Assembly: GCA_963738025.1 (NCBI GenBank) | Contig: CAVTWA010000003.1 | Location: forward strand, 310,001-374,000 | Source of the DNA: 20CM-2-55-15 sp963738025 | GTDB lineage: Bacteria; Acidobacteriota; Terriglobia; 20CM-2-55-15 | DNA: 64,000 nt | Direction: 5' to 3' | Shown: positions 28,520-37,284 of the stretch, one piece after another | How the letters are laid out: each line of letters starts with the position of its first letter | Position numbering within the stretch: position 1 is the first letter of the stretch | Position numbers and translations under genes: made by a program | The notes under the pieces: generated by a model | The model's database searches: none | Told to the model about the DNA's origin: nothing | The model's input: only the letters and a program-made list of their open reading frames with translations

Positions 28520-29453
28520 TCATTGCCAGTAAACAGCGGTGTGCTCGGCGCAAATGGGTTTGAGAGCCCCGTTTTCAGGCAATGGATAAGCGCAGAGGAT
28601 ATTCAGGTCGTACTTCTGGCCGAGGTCGTTGCCGACTTGTTCCAAACGGATTGCTGCATCGGTGTTGTGCGCGGCGCACAACAAAGCGACGCATTCCCCG
28701 AAAATCGCGATGCGGGGATGTTCGATCCGGTTACTTTTAGAGACCGATTCGATCAAACCGCGAAGGCTGGCAGAAAACAGCACGGGGTCGGGTATTCCAT
28801 TTACCGTAATGCGTTGACAGCGTGTCGGCGGCGTCCAGAGCTATGTACGTCCCTTGCAGAGCTGCCTGTTCGATTCCGGAGTTCTCTGCGGCCAGTCGTT
28901 CAAAAAGGTTGTCCCGGTGGGACTTTGTCGCGAGTACTACCGTGGCGTCCGCCGTCCTGAGCGAGTCCTTGATAAAACGGGCAGCACCAGACAAAAAACC
29001 GGAATCATCGCAATAGAACTGTACTTCGTGCCGCGGCTGCGGATCAGGGTCCTGGAACTCCAGATGGCCGCTGACGAACCGCCTTCCCCAGAGAACGACG
29101 TCGATCGCAGGCGTGAGATGACTCAGAGCAAACGGTTTGTGGATATAAGCTCTCGCTCCTGAACGAAAAGACTCCTGCAGGACGTCGGGATCCGACTCCT
29201 GGCTGAGGAGTAGGATTTGCGCACCCGGAGCGATCGTGCGGATTCGTCTGGTGGCTTCGAGCCCGTTGAGTTTCGGCAGGCCGATGTCCATGAGGATCAG
29301 ATCCGGTTGCAGTTCTTGCGCCTTATGGACAGCTTCCAATCCGTCCGACACCTGAACGATCCGGTATTCCGATCTTTGCTCGAGCGTCCTGCACACAAAC
29401 GTGCGGAATGGTTCGAAATCTTCAACGACGAGGATGGTCCTGGCGCGCGGCAT
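28520..29453 (-). CDS. Response regulator with MEDS-like sensory domain (frameshifted)
   Basis: Residues ~1-125 are a CheY-like receiver: acidic pair in LVVEDFEPF, phosphoacceptor Asp in LILMDIGLPKLNG, the Ser of LLLSQESD, and Lys in YIHKPFALSHLT. The second part matches the MEDS domain (HEVQFYCDDSGFLSGAARFI, IVLATKSHRD-like, QGTYIALDAADTLS), a RecA-like fold found in sensory proteins. Near 28811 an extra base shifts the frame; PDPVLFSASLRGLIESVSKS, EHPRIAIFGECVALLCA and ICAEHTAVYWQ follow in the next one. Joined ~310 residues. A receiver plus MEDS is likely a signalling output without DNA binding. Preceded by the tail of a histidine kinase. Confidence 0.82.
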
Positions 29454-29456
29454 CGG

Positions 29457-29571
29457 TTAATCGGACAGAGGGCAACGGGCCGTGATCAACGTTCCCCCGT
29501 TGGGCATGGACACGATCGAGACAGTGCCTTTGACGAGACTCACTCGTTCTTTCATGCTGATCAGCGTATAA
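29457..29571 (-). pseudogene. C-terminal relic of a sensor histidine kinase
   Basis: The minus strand encodes MKERVSLVKGTVSIVSMPNG and then GTLITARCPLSD before a stop. This is the end of the HATPase domain of NarL-type histidine kinases (GMRERV..L.G...I.S.P..GT.I...P). The rest of the kinase is missing; the DNA upstream is unrelated and runs into the 44-bp inverted repeat. It ends three bases before the response-regulator start, the usual kinase-regulator order. The response regulator may thus be an orphan. Confidence 0.7.
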
Positions 29572-29673
29572 CACTGTCCATGACGCAATGACAACCGACG
29601 CCAGTAAAGTCAGCTGTGGATCTAGGCAAAAGTACGCAGACTCCCCTGAGCTTTTACGCGTATTTTAACTGAC

Positions 29674-29793
29674 AGCTGTTCGTTGACTGTTGTACGACGA
29701 CTGATGGACTTGTTGCGATGATTAAATGATCATTTGCGTCATTTCCCAGCGCAACAAGTCCATCAGTCGTCGTACAACAGTCAACGAACAGCT
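29674..29793. repeat. 44-bp perfect inverted repeat (MITE-like hairpin, family D)
   Basis: Left arm 29674-29717 (starts AGCTGTTCGTTGACTGTTGT) and right arm 29750-29793 are exact complements across all 44 bases, with a 32-base AT-rich loop. The core CGTTGACTGTT is shared with the hairpin at 42147-42278. It lies between the histidine-kinase relic and the stop of the secreted protein at 29816, where it could end transcription. Confidence 0.92.
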
Positions 29794-29815
29794 ATCAGCG
29801 GATTGTTCCGTTTTC

Positions 29816-30637
29816 TTATCGGGCAAAGCTGACGCCATCCTTCTCGTATTTCTGGAAGCGCGCGGCATCCACGTTATTCTCGGCACAAACTGCTTCGCGG
29901 ACGCGAGTGCCTTCTCTCAGCATCATCGTTGAGTGGATTGTCCACGGTTTCGTGAACACGTTGGGGTCTTCCATTGTTGCTTCGTAGTTGATCTGGTCCT
30001 TATCGATCCGGGTAAAACGCTCGGTAACATGAAGCGCTTCCGTGTGGAATGTGCCCGTCCCTTGCAGCCATGTACGGTCGTTGAATCCGCTGACATCGAC
30101 GACGAGCGTATCGCCTTCCCAGTGTCCGACCGAATCGCCCATGTAGGTTGGCACAACGTCGTCGGGATGTTTTGCATTCAGGGGAATGACGCGAAACGTG
30201 TTCATGTATTCATAGAGGATGGTGATCTGCCTGGGCGACACTATGAACTGAATCGGAAACAATCCCTGAGTTTCTGCACGCGTCGGACCGGGAGGCAGAC
30301 ACAGAGCGACCGGATCATCGACTCCTCTTCGCTTATACGCCTCCAGTACTTTCTGCGCAGCCCACGGCTGGTATGGCGCGGTTTCACCTGCAGCGCGTTC
30401 CGACGCAGACCGCGGGCTGGATGTTGCCGGATTGGTCCCGTTACCTCCCAGCCCGACGCCGGAGTTGGCCTCCTGCCAGTCGCCGCGCACGTTAGAGCCG
30501 CCTTGCCAGACTCCGGCAAGATCGGGTTTTCCATCCGGAGTTCGTGGCACGCCGGTCGCTCGTGTTTTGCTTTGTGCCTGCAGGGCTGCCGGAACAGAAA
30601 TCGCAATGAGGATCAGACAAACGTAGAGACGCCGCAT
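29816..30637 (-). CDS. Secreted hypothetical protein (Acidobacteria-type)
   Basis: 273 residues with signal peptide (MRRLYVCLILIAISVPAALQ, cleavage near LQAQ). The mature part begins VPRTPDGKPDLAGVWQGG, and has CLPPGPTRAETQGLFPIQFI, ITILYEYMNTFRVIPLN and GDSVGHWEGDTLVVDVSGFN, the hallmarks of a large secreted family of unknown function common in soil Acidobacteria. It starts directly after the DUF6152 gene (stop and start touch), so they form an operon. Confidence 0.78.
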   Translation of the reverse strand: MRRLYVCLILIAISVPAALQAQSKTRATGVPRTPDGKPDLAGVWQGGSNVRGDWQEANSGVGLGGNGTNPATSSPRSASERAAGETAPYQPWAAQKVLEAYKRRGVDDPVALCLPPGPTRAETQGLFPIQFIVSPRQITILYEYMNTFRVIPLNAKHPDDVVPTYMGDSVGHWEGDTLVVDVSGFNDRTWLQGTGTFHTEALHVTERFTRIDKDQINYEATMEDPNVFTKPWTIHSTMMLREGTRVREAVCAENNVDAARFQKYEKDGVSFAR

Positions 30638-31063
30638 TCACTTCACCTCCACAGCTGGCGCATTGCCGCCATCGCCCGTTCCTGCCGGAGGACCAAAGAT
30701 CATTTTCTTGCCGGAGGGCAGCGTGATTTCTCGTGACTGTCCCCAATTGGAGCCGTCTCTGGATCTCCATCCGGTGACGCTGATCTTGTCCCCCACTTTC
30801 ATCGTGGAGCTCTTCTGCCAGCCATTCCGATACAAGACGTTCGGCGGATATCCTTCCATCTTCCAGTTGGCAACGCTTCCCTTTTCATCCGTCACATCGA
30901 GGTAAATGAAGCTGTGAGGGTTCGTCCATTCGATTCTGGTCAGCACTCCCGTTATCGTGATTGGTTTGCCGGCATCATATTCCGCGCCAAATGAATGATG
31001 CGCAAACAGCGGCGTTGCAAAAACGGAGAGAACCGACAAAAGAACGACGATTGGTTTCGTCAT
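30638..31063 (-). CDS. DUF6152 family secreted protein
   Basis: 141 residues from the ATG at 31063 (GAGGTGAA site six bases upstream); the longer open frame to 31204 runs through a dispersed repeat. Signal peptide MTKPIVVLLSVLSVFATPLF, cleavage near FAHHS. Conserved HHSFGAEYDAGKPITITG and WTNPHSFIYLDVTD define DUF6152, a small OB-fold-like exported family. Its gene often sits next to the secreted family of the 29816 gene. Molecular role unknown. Confidence 0.85.
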   Translation of the reverse strand: MTKPIVVLLSVLSVFATPLFAHHSFGAEYDAGKPITITGVLTRIEWTNPHSFIYLDVTDEKGSVANWKMEGYPPNVLYRNGWQKSSTMKVGDKISVTGWRSRDGSNWGQSREITLPSGKKMIFGPPAGTGDGGNAPAVEVK

Positions 31064-31120
31064 AAGTTCACCTCGGTTGTCCGGGACTCTTAAATTCTGT
31101 GCGGCAGTATAGTGGAAGAT

Positions 31121-31405
31121 TGGTGGCGCTTCGCGGAAATTTATAAGGAAGCCGCTGCGCGGGACTTTGAACAGACCGCCCCGGCCCTCGCTTCGCGAGG
31201 GCATCCCCGCCTAACTTAGGCGGGGACCCATTGCGTCCGAATTGGCACCGGCCAAACGCGTTCGTAATCCGCACACGCCATGTTCAAATTCCTTGCCACA
31301 CAAACCCTCGGCCATTTTTTCCGATCTATTTTGGACACGTATGGTCACAGAGCGCCCCTACAGCGTGGGGGTTCTCGACTGTAGGGGTGCTCTATGAGCG
31401 CCCTG
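31121..31405. repeat. Dispersed repeat, families A+B, partial copy
   Basis: 31121-31230 repeats the right half of the family B palindrome (GCTTCGCGGAAATTTATAAGG, GACTTTGAACAGACCGCCCC, CCCGCCTAACTTAGGCGGGG, lengths trimmed here). 31230-31405 is family A, with TTGGACACGTATGGTCACAG and GGGGTGCTCTATGAGCGCCC. It separates the DUF6152 operon from the HhH gene. No gene inside. Confidence 0.8.
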
Positions 31406-31464
31406 AAAAGCTTGCCCATCTTTCGATATGGCAGGCTTTGCAGAGGCAAACCCTGGATCGCAGT

Positions 31465-31680
31465 CTAGGCCGCTCTACCTCCTACTGTGCATCCTTGACG
31501 TTTTAGAGAATCCAGAATAGTGCTTTGGATTCCGGGTACTCGGTTAAGGTCTTCCCAAGCTGAAAACGGTCCATTCTGGTTGCGATATTCCACGATCTTC
31601 CTGGCATTGTCTTTATTTATGCCCCGAATACTCGAAAGTTCATGTTCAGTTGCCGTGTTGATATCAATGTTCGTGGACAC
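31465..31680 (-). CDS. Small helix-hairpin-helix (ComEA-like) protein
   Basis: About 71 residues from a GTG at 31680 with AAAGGAGGA just upstream. Two HhH motifs: NIDINTATEHELSSIRGINK then DNARKIVEYRNQNGPF, and WEDLNRVPGIQSTILDSLKR. This matches the DNA-binding C-terminal domain of ComEA, but without its signal peptide and membrane anchor. It may be a cytoplasmic DNA-binding protein or a remnant. An open frame upstream to 31770 has no support. Confidence 0.75.
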   Translation of the reverse strand: MSTNIDINTATEHELSSIRGINKDNARKIVEYRNQNGPFSAWEDLNRVPGIQSTILDSLKRQGCTVGGRAA

Positions 31681-32043
31681 AACTCCTCCTTTTGAACCTC
31701 GGGTTGAAGTTCGTGCTATCAGAATGGCAATCCCGCAACCAGGATGGTGTACCGCCGGTATCACTGCCAACTGCAGTTGGAAATCTGCCAGTTATGCCCG
31801 GACTATTACTGGAAGCGGCACCTGAGTTCTTCTGCCGGCTCGAATGCGCCTTAGCGAAATCGGTGAATCTTTCCATTCTGGATTTCAGCCGAACGTGTCA
31901 GGACCGCGCGAGCTGACCGCTTTCGGGATGCCCGTTCCCGTTTCCGAACACCCCTTACGGTGAATGGCTTTATTTTCAGTCAATTGAACGTGGAGTCCGA
32001 TTTGCCTAAGGTCGCTATGATGTAACAAGCAAGAGGCAAGGCG

Positions 32044-34467
32044 ATGAGGACACTCTGGCACGATCTGGCGTATGCGCTTCGAATGGCTCGCAGGAACCGG
32101 GGCTTCACGGCGGTTGCGCTGCTCTCACTGGCGCTCGGAATCGCGGCGAACACGCTTTTGTTCACGCTGGTGTATGCGGTACTGCTGCGACCATTGCCAT
32201 ACGAACAACCGGATCGCCTGATGCGGTTGATCCACGGCACGGACGAAACGTATGTAACGATGCCGGAATTCGAATTCTGGAAGGATCATGCCCAATCTTT
32301 TGAGTCCGCCGGCGCGTATCGCTACGGCGGAGACCGGAACCTGCAGGCTGGAAGCGAAACCGAACGCCTGAACACGGTGGCGGTCAGTTCAGCATTCTTC
32401 AGAACGTTGGGCGTTCGAATGGCGGCGGGTAGAGACTTCGATGGCGATGAAACGCGCGCCGGCGGCCCTGACGCCGTTATTCTCACGCACAAGCTCTGGA
32501 ACACCGCGTTCGGGGGCGATGCGGCCATCCTCGGCCGGACGATCATTCTTGGCGATAAGCCCTCCGCCGTGGCCGGCATACTGCCTGCCGATTTCTGGTT
32601 TCCCGAGCCCGTGGACGCGTTTGTCCCTCTCCGTGCAACGGGCAGTGTTGCCGACACGGGAACGAACACCGCGATGATTGTCAGACTGCGGCCGAATGTC
32701 AGTGTTCGCCAGGCGGCGGCCGAAAGCGCGGCTTTGCGGGAACCATTTCAAAGGGAATCCTCACTTGCCTATCCGGTGCCGCTCGAGGATCAGGGCAGCC
32801 TCAGCCCCGTGCCCTTTCAGTACTGGCTGACGGGAGACGTGCGGCTGGTGCTGCTCGTGATATTCGCGGCAGCCGGTGTCTTGTTTGTCATCGCCTGCGC
32901 CAATCTGGCCAGCCTTGTTCTGGCCAGGCTGGTCGACCGTGAAAGGGAGATTGCAGTCCGGCTGGCGCTTGGAAGCAGCCGCGGACGTCTAGCCCGGCAA
33001 TTTCTCGCGGAAAATCTCATTCTGGCTCTGGCCGGCGCCGCGTTGGGTTTTTTGCTCGCGTGGTGGACACTGCCTGCCGCGCTGAGCCTCATTCCTTTTC
33101 AGCTGCCTGCCGCAGGACAGATTCGACTGAACCTGCCCGTAATGTTATTCACCTCTGCAGTTTCTGTGGCCGCCGGGGTGTTGCTGAGCGTGGTGCCGTG
33201 CTGGTCATCTTCGCGAATGGGAATTCATGACGCATTGAAGCGCGGCGGGCGGCCGGGCGGACTGACATCCTCGAGAAACCGGACGAGAACCGTGCTTGTT
33301 ACAGGACAGATTGCGCTCTCCGTCGTGCTGCTGGTTTCAGCGCTGCTCCTGAGCGAAAGCCTTTATCATCTCAGCCATCAGGAACTCGGTTTCAAGCCCG
33401 GACATCTCACGACATTTCATTTGACCATGAACTCCAGCGCCGCCGGCAGCGCCCCGGCAATGCGCTCTCAAATAAGTGCGCTAGCGGAACGGTTCGCCAC
33501 TTTATCCGGCGTGGAAGATGTGGCCAATGTCAATTTTCTGCCGTTCGGCGGGCCGAACAACTTCCCGACGCAACGGTTTGGCCATCCGGAACAGAGCATC
33601 GGTGGAATGGAGATCCGTGTCGTTGGCCCGAAGTACTTCGAAACGATGGGGATTCCTATTCGCGCCGGTCGCGGTTTCAATGCGGCCGATAGTTCGGGCA
33701 CCACGCCCGTCATCGCTATCAGTGAAACGGTCGCCCGGCGATGGTGGCCAAACGGGAATACGATCGGCAATCTGATCGTGGTTGGATTATTTCAAGGCCA
33801 GGCCGTGCCGGAAGGTTCGACACCGTACCCGCCGCGCACCATTGTCGGCGTCGTCGGTGATGCAAGGACGGCGGACATCAAAGAGCGTCCCCGGCCGACG
33901 GTCTATATTCCTTATACGCAGACGGATTCAAGTACCTGGAACTGGATCATCCGAGGCGATCTGCCAAAAGGGTTTGCCGAGCAACTCCGGGCAGCAGTAG
34001 TCCAGGTCGATCCACGTTTTCGGGTCCAGAATCTTGTGACGATGGATGACACCATCGCGGCCATCACGGCAGACTCGCGCTTCGACGCCCTGCTGTTTGG
34101 AATGTTTGCCGGAACCGCCGTTCTCCTGGCATGCATCGGCATCTTCGGGCTGCTGTCGTTTTCGGTCCTGCAGCGGACCAGAGAAATCGGGACGCGCCTC
34201 GCGCTGGGGGCCGGCTCTGTGCAAGTACTCGGCCTCGTTCTCAGGGACGGCTTCGCAATCCTGGCGGGCGGTCTCGTTCTTGGGATCGGCGCCGCAATGG
34301 GCGTCACGCGATTTCTTTCGAAGCTCCTCTTTGGCGTGCAGAATAACAGCGTCTTGACGTACGTCAGCGCCGGCGTGTTGCTGCTTGTCGTCGGAATGCT
34401 CGCCAGCTACCTCCCGGCCCGCCGCGCCATGAAGATCGATCCCCTGGCAGCGCTGCGCAGCGAATAG
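32044..34467 (+). CDS. ADOP-type ABC transporter permease (MacB/FtsX family)
   Basis: 807 residues. AAGAGG precedes the ATG. N-terminal DLAYALRMARRNRGFTAVAL begins the first membrane helix; a MacB periplasmic core domain follows (~50-250; AAGRDFDGDETRAGGPDAVI), then an FtsX domain with helices near 275-420 (VIACANLASLVLARLVDRER, EIAVRLALGSSRGRLARQFL), a second periplasmic domain, and a second FtsX domain (REIGTRLALGAGSVQVLGLV, ending YLPARRAMKIDPLAALRSE). This is the duplicated orphan permease of Acidobacteria, which has no ATPase gene next to it; here too none is near. Likely a mechanotransmission-type exporter. No frameshift in 2.4 kb. Confidence 0.94.
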   Translation: MRTLWHDLAYALRMARRNRGFTAVALLSLALGIAANTLLFTLVYAVLLRPLPYEQPDRLMRLIHGTDETYVTMPEFEFWKDHAQSFESAGAYRYGGDRNLQAGSETERLNTVAVSSAFFRTLGVRMAAGRDFDGDETRAGGPDAVILTHKLWNTAFGGDAAILGRTIILGDKPSAVAGILPADFWFPEPVDAFVPLRATGSVADTGTNTAMIVRLRPNVSVRQAAAESAALREPFQRESSLAYPVPLEDQGSLSPVPFQYWLTGDVRLVLLVIFAAAGVLFVIACANLASLVLARLVDREREIAVRLALGSSRGRLARQFLAENLILALAGAALGFLLAWWTLPAALSLIPFQLPAAGQIRLNLPVMLFTSAVSVAAGVLLSVVPCWSSSRMGIHDALKRGGRPGGLTSSRNRTRTVLVTGQIALSVVLLVSALLLSESLYHLSHQELGFKPGHLTTFHLTMNSSAAGSAPAMRSQISALAERFATLSGVEDVANVNFLPFGGPNNFPTQRFGHPEQSIGGMEIRVVGPKYFETMGIPIRAGRGFNAADSSGTTPVIAISETVARRWWPNGNTIGNLIVVGLFQGQAVPEGSTPYPPRTIVGVVGDARTADIKERPRPTVYIPYTQTDSSTWNWIIRGDLPKGFAEQLRAAVVQVDPRFRVQNLVTMDDTIAAITADSRFDALLFGMFAGTAVLLACIGIFGLLSFSVLQRTREIGTRLALGAGSVQVLGLVLRDGFAILAGGLVLGIGAAMGVTRFLSKLLFGVQNNSVLTYVSAGVLLLVVGMLASYLPARRAMKIDPLAALRSE

Positions 34468-34482
34468 CGGTTAGCGGATTCG

Positions 34483-34672
34483 AGCCGCGTAGCGGCGACA
34501 ATACCTTAGCCACGGGCGCAAGCCCATGGCTAAGGTATTGTTTAAAGAACAAGCCCCTGGGCGAAAGACTCGTAAGGAATCTGTCGCCCCTCCGGGGCTT
34601 ATCACCATACTTGGCGGAAAACCCCGGGCTTACGCCCGGGGCTGAGATCTTTCGCCGCTTCGCGGCTCTAAC
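34483..34672. repeat. Dispersed repeat, family C, with inverted ends
   Basis: Begins GAGCCGCGTAGCGGCGA (34483-34499) and ends with its near-complement TCGCCGCTTCGCGGCTC (about 34653-34669). Inside are a hairpin TAGCCACGGGCGCAAGCCCA/TGGCTA and ACCCCGGGCTTACGCCCGGGG-type stem. It sits exactly where the membrane protein gene at 34630 loses its usual end. Short related pieces lie at 45407-45425 and 48785-48875. Confidence 0.75.
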
Positions 34673-35067
34673 ACACCGATGCTGAAGAGCAAGCTCGCGA
34701 TGCTGCCGGAGCGAATGCCATTTATCTGTTGCTTGTAGCGCCTGACCTGAAGATCGACATAAGCGGAGACTGAGGGTTCCGCCGCATTCCAGGCACTTCC
34801 AGTGATGCGCAGACTGACGGTCCAGGCCGCAATGATAAATACCCATGTGAGCAAAGTCAGTGCGACCCAATAAGTCTGTTCCATCAAAGGATGCACAATC
34901 GTTGCGGCAATCAGACCGCCACCCATCACGATCGTGACGGCTATTTCCGCGATGCGCAGGGCCTGCATGCGCAGAGTCTGACGCTCGACCCGCCGTACCA
35001 GTTCTATCGGAACGAGACGGTGGGATTGCCACAGTTGTTGCCACCTCAAAAATTCTCCGTTGTTCAC
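34630..35067 (-). CDS. Membrane protein of a sigma/anti-sigma pair, C-terminus replaced by repeat DNA
   Basis: Starts at a GTG (35067) overlapping the TGA of the sigma fragment (GTGA). About 125 native residues: a cytoplasmic helical part (FLRWQQLWQSHRLVPIELVR), two membrane helices (IAEIAVTIVMGGGLIAATIV and VALTLLTWVFIIAAWTVSLR), and YKQQINGIRSGSIASLLFSI. Then the frame runs into the family C repeat (EPRSGERSQPRA). It is probably an anti-sigma-like regulator that lost its last membrane segments. Whether it still works is unknown. Confidence 0.6.
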   Translation of the reverse strand: MNNGEFLRWQQLWQSHRLVPIELVRRVERQTLRMQALRIAEIAVTIVMGGGLIAATIVHPLMEQTYWVALTLLTWVFIIAAWTVSLRITGSAWNAAEPSVSAYVDLQVRRYKQQINGIRSGSIASLLFSIGVLEPRSGERSQPRA

Positions 35068-35277
35068 GGTTTGTCCTCCAATGCGTCACGTAACATATCC
35101 CGCGCCCGATTCAGCCGGACGCCTACGTTGCTCTCCCTCAGTCCTGCGACATCCGCAATTTCCGCGTAGCTCATTCCTTCAAGCATCAGAGTAACGACCG
35201 CCCGATATTGAAGCGGCAGGCTCCGGATAGCTTGAAGCAAACGCGCGTACGGCGGCTCGCTGTTAAATGCGTCCCGT
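35064..35277 (-). pseudogene. C-terminal fragment of an ECF sigma factor (region 4)
   Basis: The minus strand encodes EPPYARLLQAIRSLPLQYRA, VVTLMLEGMSYAEIADVAGL and VGVRLNRARDMLRDALEDKP before TGA: the helix-turn-helix sigma4 domain. Upstream of residue NSEPPY the frame meets TAA within ten bases, and family A repeat-like DNA takes over. The sigma2 domain is missing, so no working sigma factor can be made. It overlaps the membrane gene as a native operon would. Confidence 0.8.
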
Positions 35278-35369
35278 TAGTCCAGCCTCTTCGGTTTTCC
35301 TTACAAAAAAAACGAATTCGACCATTGCAGGTCGCTTTCTGACCTTAGGCCTGCCCAAAAATATATCGG

Positions 35370-35564
35370 ACAAAACGGGCGAGAGCTTGTGCGATAAAGA
35401 ATTGAACGTGCTGTGTGGATTATGGTTCGGTTTGGCCGGAGTCAAGTTGGGTGCAAAGAATCCCCGCCTGACTCAGGCGGAGAGTTTCCAGCTTACAGCT
35501 CCGCCAAAACTGCGCGATCCACTTCCTCAGAACTGCAGTATCTTGGACAGCTGTGGTCTGTGAG
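35370..35564. repeat. Dispersed repeat, family A, degenerate copy
   Basis: ACGGGCGAGAGCTTGTGCGA, GAATTGAACGTGCTGTG and AATCCCCGCCTGACTCAGGC match 21987-22090; the right end TTGGACAGCTGTGGTCTGTG matches the terminal inverted repeat at 7307-7343. With the family C repeat on the other side it brackets the broken sigma/anti-sigma pair. Confidence 0.7.
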
Positions 35565-35579
35565 AAAGGAGGCACAGCT

Positions 35580-35978
35580 GTGAAGGGATATGTAGATCCT
35601 ACGGAGCAACTCGTGGCGGAGATAGTCGTAAGCGAAATGGCACGTTCGGTCGCCTTTTATCGCCGTCTCGGCTTCGAACTCCTCAGAGATGGCGGCGACT
35701 TTGTGGAATTGACCTGGGAGAACCACCGCCTCTTTCTGGCTGAGGCCTCCGCATTCCGAAACGACCTCGCCGCAACGCTGACAACGCCGCCACCATTTCC
35801 TCTCGCCAACGTGAGAGTGATGGTCGCCAACGTCGACGACTACTGGAGACTGGCTGCCGACATCGGGGCCAGGATCATCATTCCAATTGCCGATCGTTAT
35901 TACGGCCTGCGCGATTTCACCATAGCCGATCCAGACGGCTTCGGCATTCGATTCGCCAGCGTGTTGCCCTCAATGTAA
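35580..35978 (+). CDS. VOC-family (glyoxalase/bleomycin-resistance-like) protein
   Basis: 132 residues from a GTG at 35580 with AGGAGG seven bases upstream. One VOC unit with the babbb pattern: QLVAEIVVSEMARSVAFYRR, LGFELLRDGGDFVELTWEN, NVRVMVANVDDYWRLAADIG, and YYGLRDFTIADPDGFGIRFA. The terminal Asp-Pro-Asp-Gly loop and Glu positions fit a metal site. Substrate unknown. Followed 11 bases later by the DUF899 gene. Confidence 0.85.
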   Translation: MKGYVDPTEQLVAEIVVSEMARSVAFYRRLGFELLRDGGDFVELTWENHRLFLAEASAFRNDLAATLTTPPPFPLANVRVMVANVDDYWRLAADIGARIIIPIADRYYGLRDFTIADPDGFGIRFASVLPSM

Positions 35979-35989
35979 AGGAGACGGCC

Positions 35990-36706
35990 ATGTTACAGAC
36001 GATCAACGGCAGATTGCGACAAACCAATTTGCCGAACGAAAGTGAAGAATATCTTTCAAGGCGGGAAGAGTTGCGCCTCGCCGAAATCGAGTTGAGGAAT
36101 CAGCGGGAGCGTGTCGCCGAGTTACGGCGAGAGCTTCCGAAAGGTCCCGCCGTGCAGGACTACATATTCGAGGAGGTCGCCGCGAGCCTGGAGTCCGGGG
36201 ATTCACCCATCCGAACGGTGCGCCTCAGCGATCTATTTACCGGATCAAATCGTTCTGTCGTTCTCTATCAGTTCATGTACGGCAAAAAACAGACGAAGCC
36301 ATGTCCAATGTGCACGGCATGGATCGATGGTTTCAACGGAATCGCGCATCACCTCGCGCAAAGTGTCAATTTTGCGATCGTCGCCGCAACGGATTTACCA
36401 ACGCTGCGCAGCCATGCCCGCGCGCGAGGGTGGGACCGATTGCGTCTTCTAAGCGCCGGCTCCAGCACATTCAAATACGACCTCGGAAGCGAAGACAAGG
36501 AAGGAAACCAGGATTCGGCGATATCCGTTTTCACTCGCGACAACGACGGTACGATTTATCACGCCTATACCGGTCATCCATGGCTGTCGAGCGAATTCAA
36601 AGAACGTGGCATCGACGAGTTGGTCCCGATCTGGAATCTCCTCGATCTCACGCGACAGGGCCGAGGTGAATTCTATGCGAAGCTCGAGTATCCGCAGGCT
36701 GTCTGA
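35990..36706 (+). CDS. DUF899 family thioredoxin-like protein
   Basis: 238 residues, AAAGGAGA before the ATG. An N-terminal helical part (SRREELRLAEIELRNQRERV), then a thioredoxin-like fold with VVLYQFMYGKKQTKPCPMC, CTAWIDGFNGIAHHLAQSV, WDRLRLLSAGSSTFKYDLG and the C-terminal YHAYTGHPWL. The Cys-Pro-Met-Cys pair is kept. DUF899 proteins are thought to be peroxiredoxin-like, but no activity is proven. Second gene of a three-gene set (VOC, DUF899, DUF4256). Confidence 0.87.
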   Translation: MLQTINGRLRQTNLPNESEEYLSRREELRLAEIELRNQRERVAELRRELPKGPAVQDYIFEEVAASLESGDSPIRTVRLSDLFTGSNRSVVLYQFMYGKKQTKPCPMCTAWIDGFNGIAHHLAQSVNFAIVAATDLPTLRSHARARGWDRLRLLSAGSSTFKYDLGSEDKEGNQDSAISVFTRDNDGTIYHAYTGHPWLSSEFKERGIDELVPIWNLLDLTRQGRGEFYAKLEYPQAV

Positions 36707-36708
36707 GT

Positions 36709-37284
36709 ATGAAGAACGTGAAGAGCAATAAAAAAGAGTTGTCAGCGGAACAACGTGCAGAACTACTCCGAGCATTGAAAGGACGTTTTGAGAAAAACAT
36801 GAACCGCCATAAAGGTCTTGAATGGGCGAAAGTACAGGCAAAGCTGGAAGCTGATCCTGAAAAACTGTGGTCGCTCCACGAAATGGAAAGAACTGGCGGT
36901 GAACCGGATGTTGTCGGTCATGATCGAAAAACGGACGAGTACATCTTTTATGATTGTTCAATGGATAGTCCTAAAGGCCGCAGAAGTATTTGCTACGACC
37001 GGGAAGCGTTAGATTCAAGGAAAGAACATAAGCCAAAAGATTCCGCTGTGGGCATGGCAACTGCAATGGGCATCGAGCTTTTAACGGAAGAACAATATCG
37101 GGAGTTGCAGAGACTTGGAGAGTTCGATACGAAAACGTCGAGCTGGGTGAAAACACCTCCTGAAATCCGGAAACTCGAGGGCGCCCTCTTTTGCGATCGC
37201 CGCTTCGACCATGTCTTCGTGTATCACAACGGTGCGGAGTCTTACTATGCCGGCAGAGGATTCCGTGGCTCGCTAAAGGTCTAA
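36709..37284 (+). CDS. DUF4256 family protein
   Basis: 191 residues starting two bases after the DUF899 stop. Strong family pattern: KKELSAEQRAELLRALKGRF, NRHKGLEWAKVQAKLEADPE, ERTGGEPDVVGHDRKTDEYI, SPKGRRSICYDREALDSRKE, and YHNGAESYYAGRGFRGSLKV. No membrane segment. Function unknown. Codon use (more AAA, GAA) is less GC-rich than the neighbours, which hints at transfer. The region 37285-37513 downstream has no gene that I can see. Confidence 0.9.
   Translation: MKNVKSNKKELSAEQRAELLRALKGRFEKNMNRHKGLEWAKVQAKLEADPEKLWSLHEMERTGGEPDVVGHDRKTDEYIFYDCSMDSPKGRRSICYDREALDSRKEHKPKDSAVGMATAMGIELLTEEQYRELQRLGEFDTKTSSWVKTPPEIRKLEGALFCDRRFDHVFVYHNGAESYYAGRGFRGSLKV

Noticed and set aside
31681..31770. Upstream extension of the HhH protein
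   Set aside because: The GTG at 31680 follows AAAGGAGGA directly, and the extra residues do not resemble a signal peptide or anchor.
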